From: Candidatus Caccocola faecipullorum
GTDB taxonomy: Bacteria > Synergistota > Synergistia > Synergistales > Synergistaceae
Assembly: GCA_018716365.1 (NCBI GenBank)
Contig: DVKA01000212.1
Span: forward strand, 1 to 6,517
DNA length: 6,517 nt
Direction of reading: 5' to 3'
Under the pieces are notes generated by a model. The model was given only the letters and a program-made list of their open reading frames with translations, was not told the origin of the DNA and searched no databases. The number at the start of each line of letters is the position of its first letter. Within the stretch, counting starts at the first letter, position 1. Below are positions 1-5,869 of the stretch, in pieces. Made by a program: the position numbers and the translations under genes.

Positions 1-173
1 ATGCGCGCCTCGGGCATCCCGAGCTTCTTCGAAAGGTAGGGAAAGATCTCGCGCGGCAGATAGCGGTAATGCTCCTGAATCTCCTGGAGTATCGCGATGA
101 CCGCCGTCGCCTGCGCGCCGTGCCCTTCGACGATCTTATCGACGAGCGCGTAGTCAAAATTCTCCGTCACCAT
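1..173 (-). CDS. NuoE/HydC-like NADH oxidoreductase 24-kDa subunit, N-terminal part (cut by window edge)
   Basis: The first 57 residues are visible; the gene continues past base 1. They contain the helical start of the NuoE/HydC/HndA family, with the recognisable run AILQEIQEHYRYLP at about residues 27-40 followed by LSKKLGMPEA. Family members have this N-terminal helical bundle and then a thioredoxin-like domain carrying a [2Fe-2S] cluster on four cysteines; those cysteines would lie outside the window. Such subunits pass electrons between NAD(P)H-linked flavoproteins and either complex I or electron-bifurcating [FeFe]-hydrogenases. ATG at 173 is chosen because GAGAGGG sits 6 bases upstream; an in-frame ATG at 179 touches that site and is less likely. 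The gene lies 97 bases downstream of rex on the same strand, which favours a Rex-controlled hydrogenase or NADH-oxidoreductase role. The exact complex cannot be decided from this fragment. Confidence 0.85.
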   Translation of the reverse strand, partial: MVTENFDYALVDKIVEGHGAQATAVIAILQEIQEHYRYLPREIFPYLSKKLGMPEAR

Positions 174-203
174 ACACATCCCTCTCTATATGCTTTGATT
201 TGT

Positions 204-236
204 GCCGCGGCGCGAACGTCATTTTTCGCGCGCGGC
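204..236 (-). other. GC-rich hairpin between rex and the NuoE-like gene
   Basis: GCCGCGGCGCGAA (204-216) pairs with TTCGCGCGCGGC (225-236), leaving one bulged G and an 8-base loop. On the minus strand no T-run follows, so this is not a standard intrinsic terminator. In the rex transcript it would sit between the rex stop and the ribosome binding site of the next gene, where it could stabilise an mRNA end or dampen read-through. The structure is visible; the role is inferred. Confidence 0.4.
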
Positions 237-270
237 AGGATAGTACGCTTTATAGTTTATTCCGCAGCGC

Positions 271-927
271 CTAGTCTCTGCGGCTCATCTGGCTCAGCCT
301 GCCGGACAGAGCCGCGAACGAGGCGGCAAGGTTTTCATTCGCAACGATCACGCCGGGCGGCAGCGTCAGATGCACCGGCGCGAAATTCCAAATCGCGCGC
401 ACGCCGCCGCGCAGCATGGCGTCGCAAGTGCTCTGCGCCGCCGCGGCAGGCGCCGCTATTATGCCTATATGCACGCCGAGCCGCGCGCAGAGTTCCGCAA
501 TGCGCGACGCGTGAAAAATTTCCTTGCCTGCGACGGTCGTGCCGACCACATCGGGCGAAGTGTCGAAGCCCGCGATTATCGAAAGTCCGTAGCTGCCGAA
601 GCCGCCGTAGGAAAGCAGCGCGCGCCCGAGATTGCCGACGCCCGCGACGACCGCCTCATGCGCGTTCTTGCAGCCGAGAAAATCCTCCATATCGTCGATG
701 AGCCCGTCGAGCGCGAAGCCGATACGCGGATTTCCGTCGACCTTCGAGACAGACGCAAGGTCCTTGCGCACCTGCACCGGATGAAGCCCGAGCTCCCCCG
801 CCAGAAAAGCGGCGGAAACGTGCGTGCCGCCCCCGGCCTTGATTTTTTTCAGTAATTCGAGATAAACAGGCATACGCTGAAGAGACTGCCTTGAAATGCT
901 GAGAGGTTTCGTATCCTGCGACGTCAT
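271..927 (-). CDS. rex: Redox-sensing transcriptional repressor Rex
   Basis: Rex dimers bind operator DNA when NADH is low and release it when NADH rises, so fermentation, hydrogenase and NADH-reoxidation genes follow the cell's redox state. The 218-residue length is normal for the family. The N-terminal winged helix (about residues 10-85) contains the family opening ISRQSLQRMPVYLELL and the recognition-helix segment VQVRKDL (51-57). The Rossmann domain follows, with the NADH-binding GVGNLGRAL (96-104), an acidic residue ending the second strand in AGFD (D122), and the conserved WNFAPVHL near residue 180. The C-terminal stretch with NENLAA is also typical. Start ATG 927 has GGGGAG nine bases upstream (937-942). 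Its promoter carries paired TATCGATA boxes, suggesting regulation of rex itself. The NuoE/HydC-like gene follows on the same strand and is a plausible target. Confidence 0.95.
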   Translation of the reverse strand: MTSQDTKPLSISRQSLQRMPVYLELLKKIKAGGGTHVSAAFLAGELGLHPVQVRKDLASVSKVDGNPRIGFALDGLIDDMEDFLGCKNAHEAVVAGVGNLGRALLSYGGFGSYGLSIIAGFDTSPDVVGTTVAGKEIFHASRIAELCARLGVHIGIIAAPAAAAQSTCDAMLRGGVRAIWNFAPVHLTLPPGVIVANENLAASFAALSGRLSQMSRRD

Positions 928-963
928 ACCCCTTCACTCCCCGTCCTATTATGACCGCCGTTC

Positions 964-985
964 TATCGATAATTATATATCGATA
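964..985 (-). promoter_or_regulatory. Paired TATCGATA operator candidate over the rex -10
   Basis: Two perfect copies of the self-palindromic octamer TATCGATA lie at 964-971 and 978-985. The 6 bases between them (972-977) read TATAAT on the minus strand, exactly the rex -10 hexamer. The whole is an 8-6-8 inverted repeat with box centres 14 bp apart. A protein bound here would block RNA polymerase. The sequence is not the canonical Rex site (TTGTGAA/TTCACAA type), so the bound regulator could be Rex with a divergent site or another protein. The octamer occurs once more, singly, inside a gene at 4604-4611. Confidence 0.6.
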
Positions 986-999
986 ACAGAAATATTCAA
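972..999 (-). promoter_or_regulatory. Promoter of rex (-35 TTGAAT, -10 TATAAT)
   Basis: On the minus strand, TTGAAT (999-994) lies 16 bp upstream of a perfect TATAAT (977-972). Transcription would begin near 965, giving a leader of roughly 38 bases before the rex ATG at 927. The -10 lies between the two TATCGATA boxes described separately. Confidence 0.65.
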
Positions 1000-1063
1000 G
1001 TAGGCTGCACGTTCAGGCGCGGCACTTTGCGGCAAAAAGGCTGAAAAGCGCAGAAAGCGCGCT

Positions 1064-1073
1064 GTGCTATAAT
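1064..1073 (+). promoter_or_regulatory. Extended -10 promoter of gpsA
   Basis: TATAAT at 1068-1073 is preceded by TG at 1065-1066 and one spacer base, an extended -10 arrangement. No good -35 hexamer sits at normal spacing; CTGAAA at 1041-1046 is too far away. Extended -10 promoters often need no strong -35. The predicted start near 1080 gives a leader of about 50 bases before the gpsA ATG. The promoter is divergent from that of rex, about 90 bp away. Confidence 0.55.
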
Positions 1074-1131
1074 GAAAAAGTCCAGAGGCCGCGCGGGCGC
1101 GCGGCGAGTGAAAGTGAACGGAGGAAGCGAT

Positions 1132-2127
1132 ATGAATATAACTATCCTCGGCGCGGGGAGCTTCGGAACGGCGATGGCCGTCCATCTCGCGTCGCTCGGC
1201 AACGAAGCGCTCATGTGGACGATAGACGAGAGCCAGGCGAAGGCGATCACGGAGACGCGGCGCAACAATTTCTGCTTCCGTGAGACGGAGCTGCCGCGCA
1301 GCGTGAACTGCACGACGGACCTCGACGCCGCGCTGAATTTTTCCGACAGGTACATCATGGCGATTCCGACGCAGTTCGTGCGCGAGGTCTGCGAGAAGGT
1401 AGCATCCCGCGGCGAACGCGAGGGACATATCCTCAATCTCGCCAAAGGCATAGAAATTTCGACGGGCGACCTGCTTCACAGGGTTTACGCAGAGTGCTGC
1501 CCTTTCCTTAAATATTCGGCGCTCTCGGGGCCGAGCCACGCGGAGGAGGTTCTCGTAGGCCGTCCAACGACGGTCGCGCTCGCCTCGACGGACGAGGGCG
1601 AGGCTAAAAGCTGGCAGGAGATCGTCAGCGGCAACAACTTCCGCGTCTACACAGGAACGGACGTGATAGGGCTCGAAGTCGGCGGAGCCACGAAGAACAT
1701 CTACGCGGTCGCGGCGGGCATTGCGAAGGCGCTCGACCTCGGAGACAACGCAATGGCGGCGCTCGCATCGCGCGGCCTCGCCGAGATTATGCGCTTCGGT
1801 TCGAAGCTCGGCGCGTCGCCGCTTACGCTTTCGGGGCTCGCGGGCGTCGGCGACCTGATCGTCACCTGCTACAGCATGTTCTCGCGCAATTTCCGCCTTG
1901 GCCTGGCGATAGGCAACGGCATGAGCTTCGAGGAGGCTGTCGAATCTCTCGGGCAGGTCGCGGAAGGGGCCTACACTGTGCGCGCCGTCGTCGAGAACAG
2001 CAAAAAGTTCGGCGTCGAGATGCCGATAGCCGAAGCGGTCTACCGCGTGCTCTACAAGGGCGAGCGGCCGCAGGAGCTTATAAAGGAGCTTTTCGCGCGC
2101 CCGCTGAAGCCGGAGATGAGGCTGTAA
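1132..2127 (+). CDS. gpsA: Glycerol-3-phosphate dehydrogenase [NAD(P)+], GpsA
   Basis: This cytoplasmic enzyme interconverts dihydroxyacetone phosphate and sn-glycerol-3-phosphate with NAD(P)H, supplying the glycerol backbone of phospholipids. The 331-residue product has the N-terminal Rossmann motif ILGAGSFGTAMA (5-16), NLAKGIE (102-108) with a conserved lysine, the family signature LSGPSHAEEV (131-140), and the substrate-site lysine region GGATKNIYAVAAGI (184-197). The C-terminal helical domain contains GLAGVGDLIVTC (235-246) and SRNFRLG (251-257). Length and motif order match intact family members. ATG 1132 is chosen over an in-frame ATG at 1072, because GGAGGA (1120-1125) lies 6 bases upstream and the protein then begins directly at the first Rossmann strand. 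The earlier ATG overlaps the -10 hexamer. The gene appears to be transcribed alone and ends at a strong hairpin shared with the convergent sirtuin operon. Confidence 0.96.
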   Translation: MNITILGAGSFGTAMAVHLASLGNEALMWTIDESQAKAITETRRNNFCFRETELPRSVNCTTDLDAALNFSDRYIMAIPTQFVREVCEKVASRGEREGHILNLAKGIEISTGDLLHRVYAECCPFLKYSALSGPSHAEEVLVGRPTTVALASTDEGEAKSWQEIVSGNNFRVYTGTDVIGLEVGGATKNIYAVAAGIAKALDLGDNAMAALASRGLAEIMRFGSKLGASPLTLSGLAGVGDLIVTCYSMFSRNFRLGLAIGNGMSFEEAVESLGQVAEGAYTVRAVVENSKKFGVEMPIAEAVYRVLYKGERPQELIKELFARPLKPEMRL

Positions 2128-2169
2128 AAATTTCCGAACCGCGCTCTCGCCGGGCGCGCCGGAAAACAC

Positions 2170-2217
2170 ATAAACGGAACGCGCCGCGGGCCATTCGCCG
2201 CGGCGCGTTCCGTTTAT
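2170..2217. terminator. Shared hairpin terminator between gpsA and the sirtuin operon
   Basis: A 20-bp perfect stem (2170-2189 with 2198-2217) surrounds an 8-base loop. The stem base is A/T-rich and the core is GC-rich (GGAACGCGCCGCGG paired with its complement). It lies between the stops of two convergent genes (2127 plus and 2264 minus). The plus strand continues with CTTTATG and the minus strand with GTGTTTTCC, both modest T-tracts, so it probably ends transcription from both sides. Confidence 0.8.
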
Positions 2218-2263
2218 CTTTATGCGCGGCGTTTCGCAGCGGCGCGCGCTCTTTTCATTTCTT

Positions 2264-2995
2264 TTACGGCAGTTCGACGTACTTCTCCACTTCGGTAAGG
2301 AAGGCGCCGATTCCCTCGTGTACCACGACGTCGGCCATTCCGTCGAGCGGCGTCGGGTCTCGGTTGATTATCACGAGCTCCGCTCCGTTCATCTTCGCCT
2401 CGCGCGGGAAATAGTTCGCCGGAGAGACTACGAGCGACGAGCCGAGCACTATGAATGTGCGGCAGCGGCGGCTGAGCTCGTCGGCGGCTTCGAGCGCGCG
2501 CTGCGGCAGCATTTCGCCGAAAAGCACGACGCTCGGCCGCAGATGCCCTCCGCAGTAGGAGCACGGTTTGCCCGCGAGGAAGTCGTCCCTGTCTCCGGGC
2601 CTGCCGCAGCTGTGGCAGTAGACCGGTTCGAGGCTTCCGTGCAGCTCCCAGACGTTGACGGAGCCGGCCTTCTGGTGCAGGCGGTCGACGTTCTGCGTTA
2701 TGACGCCGTCGACATAGCCGCGCTTTTCCCATTCGGCTATAAGCTTGTGGCCGACGTTCGGCTGCACCTCGTCGGGCACGAAGAGGCGCGCCTTGTAGAA
2801 TTCGAGAAATTCGTCGTAGTTGTTCTCAAGCACGCCGACGGAGGCGAGCCTCGTCGGGTCCGCGTGAGCCCAGATTCCGTCCTTGGAGCGGAAGTCCATG
2901 AGGCCAGACTCCGTGCTGAGCCCTGCTCCGCTGAATATAGCTACTCCCCTGCCGCGTATGAGCGCGGCGACCCGTTTCGCCAGTTCTTCACTCAT
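2264..2995 (-). CDS. NAD-dependent protein deacylase, sirtuin (Sir2/CobB family)
   Basis: Sirtuins remove acetyl or related acyl groups from protein lysines, using NAD+ and releasing nicotinamide and O-acyl-ADP-ribose. The 243 residues include the NAD-binding start FSGAGLSTESGLMDFRS (21-37), the TQNVDRLHQKAG motif (100-111), catalytic His119 in ELHGSL, and four zinc cysteines C127, C130, C145 and C148. GSSLVVSPAN (185-194) and INRDP (210-214) complete the Rossmann part. The usual GIPDFR reads GLMDFR here, a change at the cofactor-binding loop. All catalytic and zinc residues are present, so activity is likely; acyl preference cannot be read. The ATG overlaps the end of the DUF1653 gene by 8 bases (ATGAGTGA) and has GGAGGG at 3002-3007, so it is the last gene of the larC2-DUF1653-sirtuin operon. 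Confidence 0.93.
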   Translation of the reverse strand: MSEELAKRVAALIRGRGVAIFSGAGLSTESGLMDFRSKDGIWAHADPTRLASVGVLENNYDEFLEFYKARLFVPDEVQPNVGHKLIAEWEKRGYVDGVITQNVDRLHQKAGSVNVWELHGSLEPVYCHSCGRPGDRDDFLAGKPCSYCGGHLRPSVVLFGEMLPQRALEAADELSRRCRTFIVLGSSLVVSPANYFPREAKMNGAELVIINRDPTPLDGMADVVVHEGIGAFLTEVEKYVELP

Positions 2996-3212
2996 TGTCA
3001 GCCCTCCAGTCCTCTTGCGTTATCTCCTGAAAACGCGGCACGAGCGCGCCGTCTACCTCGACGTTTTCAAAAAACATCTTCTTCGGCCTTATCCAGAGGC
3101 CGCTGTCGTTGTACAGCGGGCGGTAGACGACGAACTCTTCCTCGGTCTCCGAGTGGCGCGCTATGCCTATGAACTCGTACTCGCCGCCCTTAAAATGTCT
3201 GAATTTCCGCAT
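2988..3212 (-). CDS. DUF1653 family protein
   Basis: This 74-residue protein consists almost entirely of the DUF1653 domain. It opens with RKFRHFKGGEYEFIGIARHSETEEEFVVYRPL-type sequence: RHFKGGEY at residues 5-12, the signature IARHSET at 17-23, then a VVYRPLY strand, the GLWIRPKKMFFE segment (about 38-49) and a closing VPRFQEI. I recall the family as small, uncharacterised cytoplasmic proteins; no reaction can be assigned. There is no signal peptide or membrane segment. The ATG at 3212 starts just before the first conserved strand and lies inside the 3' end of larC2 (23-base overlap) without an obvious strong ribosome binding site, which suggests translational coupling. Its stop overlaps the sirtuin start. 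Position between a LarC domain and a sirtuin is the only functional hint. Confidence 0.88.
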   Translation of the reverse strand: MRKFRHFKGGEYEFIGIARHSETEEEFVVYRPLYNDSGLWIRPKKMFFENVEVDGALVPRFQEITQEDWRADNE

Positions 3213-3663
3213 CTTCGGCCACCGCGGCGCGCACGGCGCTCATCGGGAGCCCCGTCTCGCGCGCTATCCTCCTCACGTCGTCGTACTCCGGCATCTCTTT
3301 TATTACCTCGCCGCCGAGCGTTCCGCGCTTCACGCGCACGTTTCCAAAGCGCGTCCCGACCGTGCGTATTTCTCGCGCGAGCATAAGCCGCTCCACCTCG
3401 CTCATTCGCACGCCGAGCGTCGTAGTGTGGCGCAGCATGAGCTCCGCCACGCGCGCCTTGTCCTCCGGCAGCGCGAGCGCGCAGAACTTCACCGCGGGTC
3501 GGTTTTTCTTCATCTGTATCTGCTCAAACCATACGTCGAGCGCTCCAGCCTCAAGCAGCAGCTCCATAGCCGCGCCGAGATCCTCGCCCGTCATGTCGTC
3601 TATGTTCGCGCATATCTCGACGGCGCGCCCCGCAACGAGGCCGCCGGATTTTTCTTCAGCCAC
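3190..3663 (-). CDS. larC2: Stand-alone LarC C-terminal domain (LarC2; nickel-pincer cofactor nickel insertase part)
   Basis: The 157 residues match the C-terminal half of LarC, the CTP-dependent nickel insertase that completes the nickel-pincer nucleotide cofactor of lactate racemase-type enzymes. Recognisable blocks are CANIDDMTGEDLG (18-30), LLLEAGALDVWFEQIQMKKNRP (35-56), HTTTLGVRMSEVERL (79-93) and PEYDDVRRIARETGLP (125-140). Full LarC is about 400 residues, and in Lactobacillus LarC1 and LarC2 are joined by ribosomal frameshifting. Here no LarC1 precedes it: only 141 bases separate it from a divergent gene, and an in-frame TAA lies nine codons upstream. The start is GTG 3663, the first possible start after that stop, with a weak AAGG about 10 bases upstream. 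It heads the operon with DUF1653 and the sirtuin. Family identity is secure; whether it works with a distant LarC1 is open. Confidence 0.88.
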   Translation of the reverse strand: MAEEKSGGLVAGRAVEICANIDDMTGEDLGAAMELLLEAGALDVWFEQIQMKKNRPAVKFCALALPEDKARVAELMLRHTTTLGVRMSEVERLMLAREIRTVGTRFGNVRVKRGTLGGEVIKEMPEYDDVRRIARETGLPMSAVRAAVAEDAEIQTF

Positions 3664-3729
3664 AGCACCACCGCCTTCGCCCTTATTTTAGCTCAAAGCG
3701 GCAGATTTTTCCCGCCGCGCGCGCAGACG

Positions 3730-3758
3730 GTGAAAACTCTGCGAAATTGTTATAAAAT
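3730..3758 (+). promoter_or_regulatory. Promoter candidate of the secreted duplicated-domain protein
   Basis: TATAAA at 3751-3756 is preceded by TG plus one base (3748-3750), an extended -10. An alternative reading pairs GTGAAA (3730-3735) with TAAAAT (3753-3758) at 17-bp spacing. Either gives a leader of roughly 40 bases. The 141-bp space between the divergent starts 3663 and 3805 must also hold the larC2 promoter; TAAAAT on the minus strand near 3682-3687 is the best -10 there, with no convincing -35. Confidence 0.5.
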
Positions 3759-3804
3759 AAGGATGCAGGGCGTTGAAAATTTAAACTAAGGAGAGGAACT
3801 GACG

Positions 3805-4740
3805 ATGAGAAAGTTTATTATTCTGGCATTGTCCGCGGCGCTGCTCTCGTTTGCGGCTACGGCTTTCGCGGGGCCTTCGCTTAAGGTCGAGTCTCTGAAC
3901 TACACCGGGGCGCAGGAAGACGAAATCGGCAGGCGCGGAGGTTCGCCCGACGGCACGAAGGACGCTGAATTCACAGTCGCCGTCAGCGGAGCGCAGGCTA
4001 TAAAGTCCATAACGCTGAGAAACGAGACGACCGGAGAAGAGTGGAGCTCGTCCGGCAGGCGCAACTTCCTGCTCGTCAAAAACGCGAAGGGCGAGGTAGT
4101 CAACGAGGGCGGAAACATGAAGCCCGTCCCCGTCCTGCTGGTGACGAAGCTTACGCTCGTCGTGAACGACGCGGCTGAGGCGATACCGGAAGATTCAAGA
4201 TTCACCGCGACCGTCGAGATGATAGGCGGAGAGACGTCGAGCGCCTCGACCGAGGCCGCCGCTGTTCGTTCGTTCAGGAAGCCGGGCAAGGACGACAGGG
4301 ACAAGAAATTCAGAGACGAAAAGAGAGGCGGCAGATCGGGCGCTAAGATAACCGCCAAATACACCGGCGTCGGGAAATACGATTTCGCCGGACAGAAGGA
4401 AAGAGCCGCGGCGAACATGAATCCCGACAGCTTCATAGAGCTTTCAATATCCGGCGCGGACTCCGCTATAACAGGAATCAGCGTGACGAACGCGAGAAGC
4501 GGCAAGACGTGGGACACGATACCGGGCAACGGCAACCCCGCGGCGGTCATACTCAGCGGACGGCTGTCGTCGCCGAAAAAGCTCAACAACAAGGACGGCT
4601 CAATATCGATAAAGCCGGGGCAGGCAAAGAAGCTCTACGTGGCCTTCGACGAGGATAAAAAAGGACGCGGCGGCGCTCAGTACACAGTCCGCGTGCTCTT
4701 CGAGGACGGCCAGCTCGCCGAGGTAAAAGCCGGAAAGTAA
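3805..4740 (+). CDS. Secreted protein with two related domains, function unknown
   Basis: I do not recognise the family. Residues 1-22 form a Sec signal peptide: MRK, a hydrophobic core, then AFA before G23, a signal peptidase I site. No cysteine is present for lipidation and no second membrane segment is seen, so the mature protein is probably periplasmic or exported. It contains two similar halves of about 125 residues. Half A has YTG at 33-35, SGA at 61-63 and W80; half B has YTG at 186-188, SGA at 216-218 and W236, with matching strand patterns after each (SITLRNETTGEEW against GISVTNARSGKTW). A charged linker rich in Lys, Arg and Asp (about 155-181) joins them. Alternating hydrophobic strands suggest beta-sandwich folds. 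ATG 3805 follows AAGGAGAGG (3788-3796) by 8 bases. The gene has its own promoter and terminator, hence is monocistronic. Confidence 0.85.
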   Translation: MRKFIILALSAALLSFAATAFAGPSLKVESLNYTGAQEDEIGRRGGSPDGTKDAEFTVAVSGAQAIKSITLRNETTGEEWSSSGRRNFLLVKNAKGEVVNEGGNMKPVPVLLVTKLTLVVNDAAEAIPEDSRFTATVEMIGGETSSASTEAAAVRSFRKPGKDDRDKKFRDEKRGGRSGAKITAKYTGVGKYDFAGQKERAAANMNPDSFIELSISGADSAITGISVTNARSGKTWDTIPGNGNPAAVILSGRLSSPKKLNNKDGSISIKPGQAKKLYVAFDEDKKGRGGAQYTVRVLFEDGQLAEVKAGK

Positions 4741-4774
4741 CGGCGCGGCCTCCAATTCCACAAATTCAAACAAG

Positions 4775-4814
4775 AACGCCGGAGCGCGGGAAATTTCCCA
4801 CTCCGGCGTTTTTT
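4775..4814 (+). terminator. Rho-independent terminator of the secreted-protein gene
   Basis: AACGCCGGAG (4775-4784) pairs with CTCCGGCGTT (4801-4810); inside it GGGAAA pairs with TTTCCC across a small asymmetric internal loop. A run of six T (4809-4814) follows. It lies 35 bases after the stop at 4740. The opposite strand continues with CTTGTTTG, so it may weakly stop transcription from the convergent radical SAM operon as well. Confidence 0.88.
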
Positions 4815-4879
4815 ATCCTTAACATGAAGCCGCCGCGTACGGCGAAAACTTCAAAACTGCGGCGACCGCGCGCTGCACA

Positions 4880-5869
4880 TTACAGCGTGGGAGGAAGCGA
4901 GATTTCGTATCCGGCGGCTTCGAGCATTTCGCGGGCGCGCTCCATATCGACGCCGGCCCAGTCTTTTTCCGAAAAATCAGAGTCGCGCGGAATCGCGCCG
5001 GATTCCACGACCATGACGTTGGCTCCGCTTTCGAGCGCCTCGGGCGTAGCCTTGTGGACGCATATGTCGCGCACCGCCGAGCCGCCGGAAAGGCGCAGCG
5101 CCGCGACGACCTGCGCGAGGCGCGCGTCGCTTATGCGCGGAGAGGCGCCGAACGGCGTGCCTTCGACTGGGAAGCGCGCCATAGCGCCGCATATTTTCGC
5201 GCCGCAGCCCACTGCGTTCAGGAAACTGTCCGCGATCTCCCCGTCGCTGTGCTCGCAGCCGAGCGGCTCAACCAGACTGATAAGCGTCATCCCGGAGGCT
5301 GATACGTTTTTCATCGTGGCGATACGCTCCGCCGGATCGAATGGCGTGTCCGTCCCTTCGCGCAGCCTCAGCGCATGATAGACGCCGTAGACGCCCGCCG
5401 CCTTCGCCTTCGCCGCGGCAGCCGCGTCAAGCTCGCCGGTGTTCAGCACTATCGCATAGCCGCCGGGAATTTTCGCACGTATCTCAGGTATGAAGCCGAG
5501 CAGCCTGTCCAAGTCATAGAACTCCGTCGTGCGCAGGATTATATAAGCCGCCCTGTTTTCCGCGTATTGACGCACGTGGCTGAAAATCTCCTCCGGCTCG
5601 ACGTGGCGCGGCTCGCGCACGATTCCCCATTTCTCGCCGAAGGAGCAGAATTTGCAGTTCATGGAGCATGGCGCGTAGTCCATGCCGACGGCGCACCAGA
5701 TGTAGCCTCTGCCGCCTGCTATTTTCGCCGCGGCATCGCGCGCCGCAGCGCGCATATATTCGCCGTCCGCGCTTCCCGCTTCGACGCCGAGCAGCGATAC
5801 TATCTCATCGCGCGAAAGGACTTCGCCCGCCAGACATTTTGCCTTGCAGCTGTCGATAAAATTTCTCAT
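4880..5869 (-). CDS. BioB-like radical SAM enzyme, substrate unknown
   Basis: Radical SAM enzymes use a [4Fe-4S] cluster to cleave S-adenosylmethionine and start radical chemistry. The cluster motif CSMNCKFC gives C68, C72 and C75 (CxxxCxxC); an additional Cys59 precedes it. The 329-residue layout is that of the biotin-synthase-like group: an N-terminal helical segment (1-50), the TIM-barrel core with LNTGELD, YHALRLREGTDT and SLVEPLGCEHSDGEI, then a C-terminal part with GTPFGASPRISDARLAQ, ICVHKA and VVESGAIPRD. It is not an obvious BioB, because the characteristic biotin-synthase substrate segment (the YNHNLDT type) is replaced by YHALRLREGTDT. HydE, PylB and HcgA/HmdB are related groups, but the cluster-motif surroundings do not match what I know of HydE or HmdB. 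ATG 5869 overlaps the stop of the C_GCAxxG_C_C gene (ATGA) and has GAGG nearby, so the two are co-translated. Confidence 0.87.
   Translation of the reverse strand: MRNFIDSCKAKCLAGEVLSRDEIVSLLGVEAGSADGEYMRAAARDAAAKIAGGRGYIWCAVGMDYAPCSMNCKFCSFGEKWGIVREPRHVEPEEIFSHVRQYAENRAAYIILRTTEFYDLDRLLGFIPEIRAKIPGGYAIVLNTGELDAAAAAKAKAAGVYGVYHALRLREGTDTPFDPAERIATMKNVSASGMTLISLVEPLGCEHSDGEIADSFLNAVGCGAKICGAMARFPVEGTPFGASPRISDARLAQVVAALRLSGGSAVRDICVHKATPEALESGANVMVVESGAIPRDSDFSEKDWAGVDMERAREMLEAAGYEISLPPTL

Noticed and set aside
201..217. Possible Rex operator TTGTGCC...GCGCGAA upstream of the NuoE-like gene
   Set aside because: The two halves are not symmetric beyond a GCCGCGG core, and the core is explained by the hairpin at 204-236.
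973..2169. Long minus-strand open frame (398 codons) opposite gpsA
   Set aside because: It is antisense to an unmistakable gpsA, is very rich in Arg and Ala without domain motifs, and crosses the rex promoter; long antisense frames are expected in GC-rich genes.
2222..3172. Plus-strand open frame opposite the sirtuin
   Set aside because: It mirrors the sirtuin and DUF1653 genes, has no recognisable domain and begins in the terminator tail.
3190..3804. Frameshift-produced full-length LarC as in Lactobacillus
   Set aside because: There is no LarC1 coding sequence upstream: 141 bases separate larC2 from a divergent gene.
3900..4592. Minus-strand frame opposite the secreted protein, apparently hydrophobic
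   Set aside because: No ribosome binding site or family resemblance; the plus-strand gene has a signal peptide, strong ribosome binding site, promoter and terminator.
4604..4611. A further TATCGATA box
   Set aside because: A single copy inside a coding sequence without promoter elements; most likely chance.
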